From assembly GCA_041164425.1 (NCBI GenBank), contig JBEAPO010000108.1:1-42070 (forward strand): 42,070 bases of DNA, written 5' to 3'. Positions 7,518-15,500 of the stretch are shown here, one piece after another. The translations under genes and the position numbers were made by a program. Below the pieces are notes generated by a model that was not told the DNA's origin, searched no databases, and was given only the letters and a program-made list of their open reading frames with translations. Position 1 is the stretch's first letter, and each line of letters begins with the position of its first letter. The stretch comes from F1-20-MAGs119 sp041164425. Its GTDB lineage: Bacteria; Actinomycetota; Acidimicrobiia; Acidimicrobiales; Ilumatobacteraceae.

Positions 7518-7733
7518 ATGGCGAAGAACACCGACCAGTTGCGCGACCTCGACCTCGCAGGTCTCGTTGCCGAACTGCGCGCGACCAAGCAAGAGGCGTT
7601 GAACCTCCGCTTCCGTCACGCCACCGGCCAACTCGACAAGACGAGCGAACTGCGCAAGGCGCGCCGTCGTATCGCGCGTCTCAACACGCTCATCCGCGCG
7701 CGCGAAATCGCCGCGGCCGGAGCAGGGGAGTAA
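7518..7733 (+). CDS. rpmC: 50S ribosomal protein L29
   Basis: The 71-residue product has the L29 helical hairpin: LRDLDLAGLVAELRATKQEALNLRF and the RKARRRIARLNTLIR-type second helix (here ELRKARRRIARLNTLIRAR). L29 lies next to L23 at the tunnel exit. It starts 2 bases after rplP. Confidence 0.95.
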   Translation: MAKNTDQLRDLDLAGLVAELRATKQEALNLRFRHATGQLDKTSELRKARRRIARLNTLIRAREIAAAGAGE

Positions 7734-7742
7734 GTGATCACA

Positions 7743-8015
7743 ATGTCCGAAGCAACCACCGAAGAGCGCAACGCCCGCAAGGTGCGCGAAGGTGTGGTCG
7801 TGTCCAACAAGATGGACAAGACCGCCGTCATCGCCGTCGTCGAGCGCGTGCGTCACCCGAAGTATGCGAAGTTCGTGCTCCGCACGAAGAAGCTCTACGC
7901 GCACGACGAGGCCAATGACGTTCAGGTCGGCGACCGCGTGCGCGTCATGGAAACCCGACCGCTGTCGAAGAACAAGCGCTGGCGCGTCGTCGAAGTCGTG
8001 GAGCGTGCGAAATGA
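7743..8015 (+). CDS. rpsQ: 30S ribosomal protein S17
   Basis: The product (90 residues from the ATG at 7743) carries REGVVVSNKMDKTAVIAVV, HPKYAKFVLRTKKLYAHDE and the GDRVRVMETRPLSKNKRWR signature of S17, an early 16S-binding OB-fold protein. A GTG at 7734, directly after the rpmC TAA, would add MIT. The AGGGGAG site ends 3 bases before the GTG and 12 before the ATG, so neither spacing is ideal and the start remains uncertain. Confidence 0.95.
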   Translation: MSEATTEERNARKVREGVVVSNKMDKTAVIAVVERVRHPKYAKFVLRTKKLYAHDEANDVQVGDRVRVMETRPLSKNKRWRVVEVVERAK

Positions 8016-8380
8016 TTCAGCAGGAATCCCGCCTCCGTGTGGCCGACAACAGTGGTGCGCGAGAAGTTCTCGTCATCAAGGTTCTCGGCGGCACCCGTCG
8101 TCGCTATGCCTCGATCGGCGACGTCTTCATCGCAACGGTGAAGGACGCCATCCCCGGCGCCGGTGTGAAGAAGGGCGAAGTCGTGCGTTGCGTCGTCGTT
8201 CGCACCAAGAAGGAAAAGCGTCGTCCCGACGGCAGCTACATCCGCTTCGACGAAAATGCAGCCGTTCTCATCAAGGAAGATCTCACGCCGCGCGGCACCC
8301 GTATCTTCGGACCGGTCGGCCGCGAACTGCGTGACAAGAAGTTCATGCGAATCATCTCGCTCGCGCCGGAGGTGCTCTAG
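8012..8380 (+). CDS. rplN: 50S ribosomal protein L14
   Basis: The 122-residue product begins MIQQESRLRVADNSGAREVL and contains GGTRRRYASIGDVFIATVKDA and the C-terminal GTRIFGPVGRELRDKKFMRI, all diagnostic of L14, which forms bridge B5/B8 with the 30S subunit and binds the silencing factor RsfS. Its start overlaps the rpsQ stop by 4 bases. The stop is TAG. Confidence 0.98.
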   Translation: MIQQESRLRVADNSGAREVLVIKVLGGTRRRYASIGDVFIATVKDAIPGAGVKKGEVVRCVVVRTKKEKRRPDGSYIRFDENAAVLIKEDLTPRGTRIFGPVGRELRDKKFMRIISLAPEVL

Positions 8381-8683
8381 ATGAAACTGCGTAAAGGCGA
8401 CACCGTCGTGGTGATCGCGGGCAAGAACAAGGGCGAGCAGGGAGAAATCCAGGCCGTCCTTCCAAAAGAGAACAAGGTTCTCATCGGAGGCCTCAACGTC
8501 GCCAAGCGCCACACCAAGCCGCGCCAGGCCAACCAGCAGGGCGGAATCATCGACAAGGAAGTTCCCGTCGATGCCTCAAACGTCATGCTCGTCCACAAGG
8601 GCAAGCCGACGCGCGTCGGATACAAGGTGAAGGCCGACGGCACCAAGGTGCGCATTGCCAAGACCACCGGCGAGGAGATCTGA
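8381..8683 (+). CDS. rplX: 50S ribosomal protein L24
   Basis: The 100-residue product has the KOW motif near the N-terminus (KLRKGDTVVVIAGKNKGEQG) and the GLNVAKRHTKP segment of L24, an assembly initiator on 23S rRNA. It starts immediately after rplN and its stop shares a base with the rplE start. Confidence 0.97.
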   Translation: MKLRKGDTVVVIAGKNKGEQGEIQAVLPKENKVLIGGLNVAKRHTKPRQANQQGGIIDKEVPVDASNVMLVHKGKPTRVGYKVKADGTKVRIAKTTGEEI

Positions 8684-9318
8684 TGTCCACGACCACTGCA
8701 GTACCGCGTCTCAAGACAAAGTACGAGACCGAAATCCGTGAATCACTCCGCGCACAACTCGGCGTGCAAAACGTCATGCAGATTCCGAAGATCGAAAAGA
8801 TCGTCGTGAACATGGGCGTCGGCAAGGCCACTCAGCAGCCTTCGCTGCTCGAGAGCGCGGTTGCCGACCTCACGGCAATCACCGGCCAGAAGCCGATCGT
8901 GACGAAGTCGAAGATCTCGATCGCGTCGTTCAAACTTCGCGAAAACCAGGCCATCGGTTGCAAGGTCACCCTCCGTGGCGACCGCATGTGGGAATTCTTC
9001 GACCGCCTGGTCGCGGTTGCCATCCCGCGTATCCGTGACTTCCGCGGTCTGCCCGCGTGGTCGTGGGACGGACGTGGCAACTACACCTTCGGTCTCTCCG
9101 AGCAGACGATGTTCCCCGAGATCGAGTACGACAAGGTTGATTCGCCGCAGGGCATGGACATCACCATCGTCACCACCGCAACCACCGATGAAGACGGCAA
9201 GGCCCTTCTCGATGCGTTCGGATTTCCGTTCAAACGAGGCAAGGACGCAGGAGCCAAGCCGAAGAAGGTCGTCCGTCGTCGTGGCCCTGGTGCCGCCGGC
9301 GGCAAGGGCAAGAAGTAA
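8683..9318 (+). CDS. rplE: 50S ribosomal protein L5
   Basis: L5 binds 5S rRNA in the central protuberance. The 211-residue product contains VVNMGVGKATQQ, GQKPIVTKSKISIASFKLRE, TLRGDRMWEFFDRLV and the FPEIEYDKVDSPQGMDITIVTT segment of L5. It exceeds the usual length of about 180 because of a basic Lys/Arg/Gly tail after the PFKRGKD segment. Confidence 0.97.
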   Translation: MSTTTAVPRLKTKYETEIRESLRAQLGVQNVMQIPKIEKIVVNMGVGKATQQPSLLESAVADLTAITGQKPIVTKSKISIASFKLRENQAIGCKVTLRGDRMWEFFDRLVAVAIPRIRDFRGLPAWSWDGRGNYTFGLSEQTMFPEIEYDKVDSPQGMDITIVTTATTDEDGKALLDAFGFPFKRGKDAGAKPKKVVRRRGPGAAGGKGKK

Positions 9319-9332
9319 GAGGGCACAGAAAA

Positions 9333-9518
9333 ATGGCAAAGAAATCTTTGATCAACAAGGCGAACGCCAAGCCCAAGTACAAGGTTCGTGCGTACACCCG
9401 CTGCAAGCGTTGCGGCCGTGCACGTGCGGTGTTCCGCAAGTTCGGCCTCTGCCGTCTGTGCCTGCGCGAGCTGGTGCATCAAGGCGAAGTTCCGGGCGTG
9501 ACGAAGGCGAGTTGGTGA
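9333..9518 (+). CDS. rpsZ: 30S ribosomal protein S14 type Z (zinc-binding)
   Basis: The 61-residue product is the short, zinc-ribbon form of S14. Two CxxC pairs are visible, in YTRCKRCGRARAV and GLCRLCLREL, and it ends VPGVTKASW. Actinobacteria often also carry a zinc-independent paralog elsewhere under Zur control; none is seen here. Its placement between rplE and rpsH is the conserved one. Confidence 0.97.
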   Translation: MAKKSLINKANAKPKYKVRAYTRCKRCGRARAVFRKFGLCRLCLRELVHQGEVPGVTKASW

Positions 9519-9527
9519 GGTAGCAAC

Positions 9528-9929
9528 ATGATGACTGACCCCATCGCCGACATGCTCACACGCATCCGCAACGCCAACACGGCGATGCATGATGACGTGA
9601 AGATGCCGTCGTCCAAGCAAAAGCGTGCACTCGCCACCGTTCTCAAGGCCGAGGGCTACATCGAGGACTTTTCGGTTGCCCCCTCTACGAAGGGGCCGGG
9701 TGACGTGCTCACCATCAAGCTGAAGTACTCCGCCGACCGTCACCGCACGATCTCGGGTCTCACCCGCGTGTCGACGCCGGGTCTGCGCGTGTACCGCAAT
9801 GCAACGTCGGTGCCCCGTGTTCAGGGTGGCCTCGGCGTCGCAGTTTTGTCCACCAGCCAGGGGCTCATGACCGACCGTGAAGCGCGCAAGCGCAAGGTCG
9901 GTGGTGAAGTCCTCTGTTTCGTGTGGTGA
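9528..9929 (+). CDS. rpsH: 30S ribosomal protein S8
   Basis: The 133-residue product carries the DPIADMLTRIRNANTA start and the C-terminal VLSTSQGLMTDREARKRKVGGE motif of S8, a central-domain protein that in E. coli also represses the spc operon. Two adjacent ATGs (9528 and 9531) are possible; the first sits 7 bases after GGTGAGG and is preferred. Confidence 0.97.
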   Translation: MMTDPIADMLTRIRNANTAMHDDVKMPSSKQKRALATVLKAEGYIEDFSVAPSTKGPGDVLTIKLKYSADRHRTISGLTRVSTPGLRVYRNATSVPRVQGGLGVAVLSTSQGLMTDREARKRKVGGEVLCFVW

Positions 9930-9945
9930 CCGGAGGAAACGACAC

Positions 9946-10488
9946 ATGTCCCGCATCGGAAAATCCCCAATCGCAGTGCCGTCCGGAGTCGACGTCACCA
10001 TCGCCAACGGCGCCATCACGGTGAAAGGTCCGAAGGGCACGCTCTCGCGAGCGATCCCGGGCGAAATCAGCGTGCGCAAGGATGAGGCAAATCTTCTCGT
10101 CGAGCGTCCGAACGACGAGCGCGAAAGCCGCTCGTTGCACGGCCTCACCCGCACACTCGTCGCCAACATGGTGCAGGGTGTGACGGGCGGCTTCGCCAAG
10201 GAACTCGACATCGTCGGCGTCGGTTACCGCGCCGAGGCCCAGGGCCCGAACAAGCTGCGCCTCTCGCTCGGCTTCTCGCACCCCGTCATGGTCGATGCAC
10301 CCGAAGGTGTCACCTTCGAAGTGCCCCAGCCCACGCGCATCATCGTGAAGGGCATAGACAAAGAAACCGTTGGCCAGGTCGCCGCGAACATCCGCTCGAT
10401 CCGCAAGCCCGAGCCCTACAAGGGCAAGGGCGTTCGCTACCTCGACGAGCGCATCATCCGCAAGGCCGGCAAAGCAGGAAAGAAGTAA
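9946..10488 (+). CDS. rplF: 50S ribosomal protein L6
   Basis: The 180-residue product begins MSRIGKSPIAVPSGVDV and contains the tandem L6 folds and the C-terminal RKPEPYKGKGVRYLDERI signature. L6 lies near the sarcin-ricin loop. The start at 9946 follows a good GGAGG site (9932-9936); the frame is open further upstream but without the conserved N-terminus. Confidence 0.98.
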   Translation: MSRIGKSPIAVPSGVDVTIANGAITVKGPKGTLSRAIPGEISVRKDEANLLVERPNDERESRSLHGLTRTLVANMVQGVTGGFAKELDIVGVGYRAEAQGPNKLRLSLGFSHPVMVDAPEGVTFEVPQPTRIIVKGIDKETVGQVAANIRSIRKPEPYKGKGVRYLDERIIRKAGKAGKK

Positions 10489-10500
10489 GGAGAGCGAACC

Positions 10501-10869
10501 ATGGCATCAATCGCACAACAGCGCCACGAATCGCGTCTGCGCCGCCACCGCCGCGTTCGCAAGAAGGTTCGTGGTACGGCCGAGCGTCCGCGTCTCGCGG
10601 TGCACCGCAGCAACAAGCACATCACCGTTCAGGTCATCGACGACGACGCGGGTCGCACCATTGCGTCCGCTTCGACCACCGAGGCCGAGGTGCGCGGGTC
10701 GGGTAGCGGTTCGACCGTCGCCGCCGCTACGAAGGTCGGGCAGGTCGCCGCGCAGCGTGCAAAGGCCGCCGGCGTGAGCAAGGTCGTCTATGACCGTGGC
10801 GGCTACGCCTACCACGGTCGCGTCGCAGCGGTAGCTGAAGCTGCCCGTGAAGCAGGTCTGGAGTTCTGA
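10501..10869 (+). CDS. rplR: 50S ribosomal protein L18
   Basis: The 122-residue product matches L18: an Arg-rich start (RLRRHRRVRKKVRGTAERPR), LAVHRSNKHITVQVIDD, and the C-terminal VVYDRGGYAYHGRVAAVAEAAR segment. L18 binds 5S rRNA with L5. Its TGA shares one base with the rpsE ATG. Confidence 0.97.
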   Translation: MASIAQQRHESRLRRHRRVRKKVRGTAERPRLAVHRSNKHITVQVIDDDAGRTIASASTTEAEVRGSGSGSTVAAATKVGQVAAQRAKAAGVSKVVYDRGGYAYHGRVAAVAEAAREAGLEF

Positions 10870-11441
10870 TGAGCAACGTCACAGTAAACGCACCCCTCGC
10901 GGGCGAGCCTGGTGGTCTGCGCGAGTCACGCGTCATCACCATCAACCGCGTCGCCAAGGTTGTGAAGGGTGGACGTCGGTTCTCCTTCACTGCGCTCGTC
11001 GTTGTCGGTGACGGCAACGGCAAGGTCGGCCTCGGCTACGGCAAGGCAAAGGAAGTTCCGCTGGCCATCCAGAAGGGAACCGAAGAGGCGAAGAAGAACC
11101 TCTTCGAGGTTGCCCTCGCTGGTTCCACCATCACGCATCCCGTCGTCGGTGTTGTCGGTGCAGGTCGCGTCCTCTTGAAGCCCGCCACACCCGGTACCGG
11201 CGTCATCGCCGGTGGTGCGGCACGTATCATCCTCGAAGAAGCGGGCATCCACGACGTGCTCGCCAAGTCACTCGGCTCTTCGAACGCGATCAACGTCGCG
11301 CGTGCAACCATCCAGGGTCTGCAATCGCTGCAGCGTCCCGACGTCGTTGCCGCCCGTCGTGGCCTTGCCGCCGAAGAGTTCGTTCCGAAGGGAATGTTGC
11401 GCGCCTACAACGAGCGCAAGAAGTCCGGGGGAGCTCACTGA
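10869..11441 (+). CDS. rpsE: 30S ribosomal protein S5
   Basis: The 190-residue product has RESRVITINRVAKVVKGGRR, the FTALVVVGDGNGKVGLGYGK motif and GGAARIILEEAGIHDVLAKS, all typical of S5, which contributes to decoding fidelity and the mRNA helicase region. It is coupled to rplR by a one-base overlap. Confidence 0.98.
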   Translation: MSNVTVNAPLAGEPGGLRESRVITINRVAKVVKGGRRFSFTALVVVGDGNGKVGLGYGKAKEVPLAIQKGTEEAKKNLFEVALAGSTITHPVVGVVGAGRVLLKPATPGTGVIAGGAARIILEEAGIHDVLAKSLGSSNAINVARATIQGLQSLQRPDVVAARRGLAAEEFVPKGMLRAYNERKKSGGAH

Positions 11442-11443
11442 CC

Positions 11444-11629
11444 ATGGCCGACAAGACCATCACCGTCACACTGATCCGTTCGAAGATCGGCAACAAGCCG
11501 AAGTCGCGTGGCACGCTGCGCGCTCTCGGCCTGAGCAAGATCGGCGACACCAACACGCTGCCCGACCGTCCTGAAATTCGGGGCATGATCGCACGCGTTC
11601 CGCATCTCATCGAAGTGAAGGAGAGCTGA
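11444..11629 (+). CDS. rpmD: 50S ribosomal protein L30
   Basis: The 61-residue product (ITVTLIRSKIGNKPKSRGTL, LGLSKIGDTNTLPD, RGMIARVPHLIEV) is a full-length L30, a small 23S-binding protein absent from some lineages. It starts 2 bases after rpsE and ends 1 base before rplO. Confidence 0.96.
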   Translation: MADKTITVTLIRSKIGNKPKSRGTLRALGLSKIGDTNTLPDRPEIRGMIARVPHLIEVKES

Positions 11630-11630
11630 C

Positions 11631-12119
11631 ATGCGCGTCGATGAACTCGCACCAGCACCCGGTTCAACCAAGCGTCGCAAGCGCGTCGGCCGCGGAATCG
11701 GCGGCAAGGGCGGCAAGACCGCAGGTCGTGGTACCAAGGGCCAGTACGCCCGCAACACCGTGGCGCGCGGTTTCGAAGGTGGCCAAATGCCACTCAAGCA
11801 GCGCGTCCCGAAGTTGAAGGGCTTCAACAACCCGTTCCGCGTCGAGTACTGCGCGGTCAACCTCGACTCGATCAACGAATTGTCCGAGTCCGAAGTGACC
11901 CCCGAGGTACTCATCGCCCGTGGCGTCGCTCGCAAGGGCAAGCCGATCAAGGTCCTCGCCCGCGGCCAGATCACCCGTGCGGTGAAAGTCAGCGCACATG
12001 CGGTCTCGAAGTCGGCCGAAGCCGCCATCACTGCGGCCGGTGGCACCGTCACCATCCTTCCGCCCACCTTCCGTGGTGTGCGTCCGCCCGCCAAGGGCAA
12101 CCAGTTCACCAATCGTTAA
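11631..12119 (+). CDS. rplO: 50S ribosomal protein L15
   Basis: The 162-residue product starts MRVDELAPAPGSTKRRKRVG and has the Gly-rich GRGIGGKGGKTAGRGTKGQ arm followed by GFEGGQMPLKQRVPKLKGF, diagnostic of L15, a late-stage core protein of the 50S subunit. It is followed 26 bases later by secY. Confidence 0.97.
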   Translation: MRVDELAPAPGSTKRRKRVGRGIGGKGGKTAGRGTKGQYARNTVARGFEGGQMPLKQRVPKLKGFNNPFRVEYCAVNLDSINELSESEVTPEVLIARGVARKGKPIKVLARGQITRAVKVSAHAVSKSAEAAITAAGGTVTILPPTFRGVRPPAKGNQFTNR

Positions 12120-12145
12120 TCGCGCCGGCGAGAAGGAGCACTGCA

Positions 12146-13465
12146 GTGCTGTCGAACATGAAGAACCTGTTCAAGGTCGCCGACCTTCGCAACAAGATCC
12201 TCTTCACGATCCTCATGGTCGTCATCTATCGGTTCGGCGTCGCACTGCGCGTGCCCGGCGTCGATGGTGCAGCGGTTCGTCAGCTGAACGAGGCGGCGAA
12301 GTCACAGGGTGCCCTCGGTTTCCTCAACCTCTTTTCCGGCGGTGCCTTCGGATCGTTCTCGATCTTCGCGCTCGGCATCATGCCGTACATCACGGCGAGC
12401 ATCATCATGCAGGTGCTCACGGTGGTGATTCCGAAACTCGAGGAGTGGCAACAAGAAGGCGCGGTCGGCCAGCGCAAGATCACGCAGTGGACGCGCTACG
12501 TGGCAATCGGTATCGCCGTATTGCAGGGTGCGGGTCTCACCTTCATCTTCGGTCAGGGACGCGGCTCGGCGTTCTTCGGCGCGGCGGCACAGGCACCAGA
12601 CGTGGTGCTACTCGACCCGTTCATGCCGCGGGCACTTCTCGTCATTCCCACGCTCGTCGCGGGAACCGCTTTCCTCATGTGGATCGGTGAACTCATCAGC
12701 CAGCGCGGCATCGGGAACGGTATGTCGATGATGATCTTCGCGTCGGTCGTCAGCGGTCTGCCCTACAGCTATTACTCAATTCTGCAGAGCAAGAAGTTCG
12801 TCGTATTCGCCGTTCTCGTCGCGGTGTCGATCGCCATTCTCTACGCGGTCGTGCGTGTCGAGCTGGGCCAACGCCGCATCCCGGTGCAGTTCGCCAAGCG
12901 TGTCGTTGGACGGCGTATGTACGGCGGCCAGAGCACGTACATCCCGCTGAAGGTCAACCAGGCCGGAGTGGTGCCGATCATCTTCGCCTCGTCGATTCTT
13001 CTCCTGCCCGTTCTCGCGTCGAACATGTTGGGTAGCGCTGAAGGGTGGCGCGGGTCGATTGCCGGTTTCGTCAACGACTACCTCATCAACAGCCAGAACA
13101 TGCTGTACATCTCGGTGTTCTTCCTGCTGATCGTGGCGTTCGCCTACTTCTACAACTCAATCGCGTTTGATCCCGTTCGGCAGGCCGACCAGTTGCGTAA
13201 GCAGGGCGGATTCATCCCCGGTATCCGTCCAGGAACTCAGACCGAAAAGTTCTTTGCGAAGACAGTGAACCGCATCACGTTGCCCGGAGCGTTGTTCGTC
13301 GCATTCATCGCGATCCTGCCGTACATCATTCTTTGGATCGGCGACGTTCAGTCGTTCCCCTTTGCCGGTACGACGGTGCTCATCGCGGTCGGCGTCGCAC
13401 TCGAATTGATGCGTCAGATCGACAGCCAGTTGATGCTCCGCAACTACGAGGGTTTCCTGAAGTAG
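12146..13465 (+). CDS. secY: Protein translocase subunit SecY
   Basis: SecY forms the protein-conducting channel with SecE and SecG. The 439-residue product has ten predicted membrane helices, including the plug/TM2 region LNLFSGGAFGSFSIFALGIM, GIGNGMSMMIFASVVSGLP and the late NSIAFDPVRQADQLRKQGGF and IPGIRPGTQTEKF loops that contact the ribosome and SecA. I chose the GTG at 12146 because GAAGGAG lies 7 bases upstream; an ATG at 12158 would be badly spaced. It is the usual last gene of the spc operon and precedes adk. Confidence 0.97.
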   Translation: MLSNMKNLFKVADLRNKILFTILMVVIYRFGVALRVPGVDGAAVRQLNEAAKSQGALGFLNLFSGGAFGSFSIFALGIMPYITASIIMQVLTVVIPKLEEWQQEGAVGQRKITQWTRYVAIGIAVLQGAGLTFIFGQGRGSAFFGAAAQAPDVVLLDPFMPRALLVIPTLVAGTAFLMWIGELISQRGIGNGMSMMIFASVVSGLPYSYYSILQSKKFVVFAVLVAVSIAILYAVVRVELGQRRIPVQFAKRVVGRRMYGGQSTYIPLKVNQAGVVPIIFASSILLLPVLASNMLGSAEGWRGSIAGFVNDYLINSQNMLYISVFFLLIVAFAYFYNSIAFDPVRQADQLRKQGGFIPGIRPGTQTEKFFAKTVNRITLPGALFVAFIAILPYIILWIGDVQSFPFAGTTVLIAVGVALELMRQIDSQLMLRNYEGFLK

Positions 13466-13518
13466 CGGCTGGCCGTACTTCGAAAATCGCGACGGTTTCC
13501 CATGCCGAGCAACCTCTC

Positions 13519-14172
13519 ATGACCAAAGGTACGCGCATCGTCTTGCTGGGCCGACAGGGCTCGGGCAAGGGAACACAGTGCGTTCGTTTGTCGCGGCACT
13601 ACGTCGTGCCCCACATCTCGACGGGCGACATGCTGCGTGCGGCCGTGCGCGAAAACTCTCCGCTTGGACGCAGCGTTGCCGAAGTCATCGGCTCGGGCGG
13701 CCTCGTTGGCGACGAACTCATCGTCGAACTCGTGCGCGAACGTCTGGGAAAGGCCGATGCACGACGCAGGGGATTCCTCCTCGATGGTTTTCCGCGTACG
13801 GTGGCCCAGGCCGAGGCCCTCGATGACATCGCAAATGTCAGCCCACTCGCTGCGGTTATCGATCTCGTCGTGCCACGTGAAATGGTCCTCGAACGCCTCT
13901 CGGCCCGCCGGGTCTGCCGCGACTGCGGGGCCAATTACCAAGCAGGGCCGGTCGTTCGCTCGCCATGGACCTGCGATACCTGTGGCGGTGACGTCGTGCA
14001 GCGCGATGACGACACACCCGAGTCCATCAACCGTCGCCTCGACCTCTACGAGACCCAAACCGCGCCATTGATCGAGTTCTATGGTGCGAGCGGGCGGCTC
14101 TTTCCGGTCGACGGTGTGGGGAGCCCCGACCAGGTCTTCGAGAGGATCACCACGGTTATCGACTCCCGCTAG
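13519..14172 (+). CDS. adk: Adenylate kinase
   Basis: The enzyme converts ATP and AMP to two ADP. The 217-residue product has the P-loop GRQGSGKGTQ, the AMP-binding ISTGDMLRAAVRE and LDGFPRT segments, and a long LID with four Cys (CRDCG and CDTCGG), which indicates a zinc-stabilised LID. It begins 53 bases after secY. In many actinobacteria map (methionine aminopeptidase) follows adk; here a GC-rich intergenic region and infA follow. Confidence 0.97.
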   Translation: MTKGTRIVLLGRQGSGKGTQCVRLSRHYVVPHISTGDMLRAAVRENSPLGRSVAEVIGSGGLVGDELIVELVRERLGKADARRRGFLLDGFPRTVAQAEALDDIANVSPLAAVIDLVVPREMVLERLSARRVCRDCGANYQAGPVVRSPWTCDTCGGDVVQRDDDTPESINRRLDLYETQTAPLIEFYGASGRLFPVDGVGSPDQVFERITTVIDSR

Positions 14173-14337
14173 GGCCCACCCGTCAGGGGCCCGGCCCCCC
14201 TGTGGGGTTGGGTCCCGCCACCGATAGCCTGCCCTACGCCCTGTCGACGGGTACCACCGTCATTTTGTCCCCCGACAGAGCCGTTCGGTTCGAAAAACAC
14301 GCAAGAAAAAAACTGCAAGAAAGAGAAGGAGTCTCTC
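14173..14337 (+). promoter_or_regulatory. adk-infA intergenic region: GC-rich inverted repeats and candidate promoter
   Basis: This 165-base gap starts with overlapping GC inverted repeats (for example GGGGC/GCCCC flanking CCG near 14186-14198) that could end the adk transcript, although no T-run follows. A TAGCCT box at 14225-14230 (CGATAGCCTG) resembles the -10 boxes before groES and ribD and would start a transcript of infA-rpmJ-rpsM-rpsK-rpsD-rpoA-rplQ with a leader of about 100 bases. An A-rich stretch and AAGGAG (14326-14331) precede infA. Confidence 0.45.
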
Positions 14338-14562
14338 CTGGCCAAACCAAAGGAAGATGCGATCGTGCTCGAGGGCACCATCACCGAATCCCTTCCGAAC
14401 GCGATGTTCCGCGTCGAGTTGGAGAACGGTCATCAGGTGCTCGCGCACATCAGCGGCAAGATGCGCATGCACTACATCCGCATCCTTCCCGGCGACAAGG
14501 TCCAAGTCGAGCTCACCCCCTACGACCTCACCCGTGGTCGTATCACCTACCGATTCAAGTGA
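14338..14562 (+). CDS. infA: Translation initiation factor IF-1, apparent CTG start
   Basis: IF-1 occupies the ribosomal A site during initiation. The OB-fold sequence EGTITESLPNAMFRVELENG, HISGKMRMHYIRILPGD and YDLTRGRITYRFK is unmistakable. Family members begin MAKKD.AIEVEG; the matching residues here (AKPKEDAIVLEG) are encoded directly after a CTG at 14338, which sits 6 bases after a strong AAGGAG. No ATG, GTG or TTG is available in that position. The alternative GTG at 14365 follows a weaker AGGAAG and would remove 9 conserved residues, giving 65 instead of 74. I favour CTG but direct evidence is needed. Confidence 0.9.
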   Translation: MAKPKEDAIVLEGTITESLPNAMFRVELENGHQVLAHISGKMRMHYIRILPGDKVQVELTPYDLTRGRITYRFK

Positions 14563-14580
14563 AGTTGAAGTGAGAAGACC

Positions 14581-14694
14581 ATGAAGGTCCGCCCCAGCGT
14601 GAAAAAAATCTGTGAGAAGTGCAAGATCATCCGTCGCCACGGCAACGTGATGGTCATTTGCGAGAACCCCCGACACAAGCAGCGTCAAGGCTGA
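14581..14694 (+). CDS. rpmJ: 50S ribosomal protein L36 (zinc-binding)
   Basis: A 37-residue ORF begins MKVRPSVKKICEKCKIIRRH and continues GNVMVICENPRHKQRQG. The Cys, Cys, Cys, His zinc ligands (CEKC, C, H) are all present, so this is the zinc-containing form. L36 is a tiny 23S-binding protein of the 50S subunit. It sits in its usual place between infA and rpsM. Confidence 0.97.
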   Translation: MKVRPSVKKICEKCKIIRRHGNVMVICENPRHKQRQG

Positions 14695-14718
14695 CCGGGT
14701 TAGAAAAAGGAAACATCA

Positions 14719-15099
14719 ATGGCTCGTATTTCCGGTGTCGACATTCCGCGCGAAAAGCGCCTCGAAGTCGCGCTCACCTATATCTATGGCGTCGGTCGTT
14801 CCACCGCACTGAAGATGTGCCAGGAACTCGGCATCGACCACAACCAGCGCGTGCGCAACCTCACCGAGGAAGAGACGAATCGAATCCGTGCATACGTCGA
14901 TGCGAACCTCACCGTCGAAGGTGACCTGCGCCGCGACGTGCAGCAGGACATCAAGCGCAAGATCGAGATCGGGTCCTATCAAGGTGTTCGCCATCGCAAG
15001 GGCCTGCCGGTCCGCGGTCAACGCACGCACACCAATGCCCGTACCCGGAAGGGACCGAAGAAGACCGTCGCCAACAAGAAGAAGGCAGTGAGGAAGTAA
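14719..15099 (+). CDS. rpsM: 30S ribosomal protein S13
   Basis: The 126-residue product contains MARISGVDIPREKRLEVALT, YGVGRSTALKMC and the C-terminal GVRHRKGLPVRGQRTHTNAR, typical of S13, which contacts tRNA in the P site and forms bridge B1. Its TAA overlaps the rpsK ATG by one base. Confidence 0.98.
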   Translation: MARISGVDIPREKRLEVALTYIYGVGRSTALKMCQELGIDHNQRVRNLTEEETNRIRAYVDANLTVEGDLRRDVQQDIKRKIEIGSYQGVRHRKGLPVRGQRTHTNARTRKGPKKTVANKKKAVRK

Positions 15100-15497
15100 T
15101 GGCAAAGCCAGCAGCAGGTGGGCGCCGTCCGCGCAAGCGCGAGCGCAAGCACGTCTCCGTCGGCGTCGTGCACATCAAGAGTTCGTTCAACAACACGATC
15201 GTCTCGATCACCGACCTAGAGGGCAACGTCATCTCGTGGGCGTCGTCGGGCGGTGTCGGTTTCAAAGGTTCACGCAAGTCGACCCCGTTCGCCGCGCAGC
15301 TCGCAGCCGAAAAGGCCGCGCGCGCCGCGATGGAGCACGGCCTGCGTCGCGCCGAAGTGCACGTCAAAGGTCCGGGGTCGGGTCGCGACACCGCGCTGCG
15401 CTCGATCCAGAACACCGGCATCGAAGTGTCGGGTATCAAGGACGTCACCCCGGTGCCGCACAACGGTTGCCGCCAGCCCAAGCGTCGGAGGGCCTGA
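15099..15497 (+). CDS. rpsK: 30S ribosomal protein S11
   Basis: The 132-residue product contains GVVHIKSSFNNTIVSITD, GSRKSTPFAAQLAAEKAA and the C-terminal VTPVPHNGCRQPKRRRA, diagnostic of S11, a platform protein next to the E-site mRNA. Confidence 0.98.
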   Translation: MAKPAAGGRRPRKRERKHVSVGVVHIKSSFNNTIVSITDLEGNVISWASSGGVGFKGSRKSTPFAAQLAAEKAARAAMEHGLRRAEVHVKGPGSGRDTALRSIQNTGIEVSGIKDVTPVPHNGCRQPKRRRA

Positions 15498-15500
15498 GCC

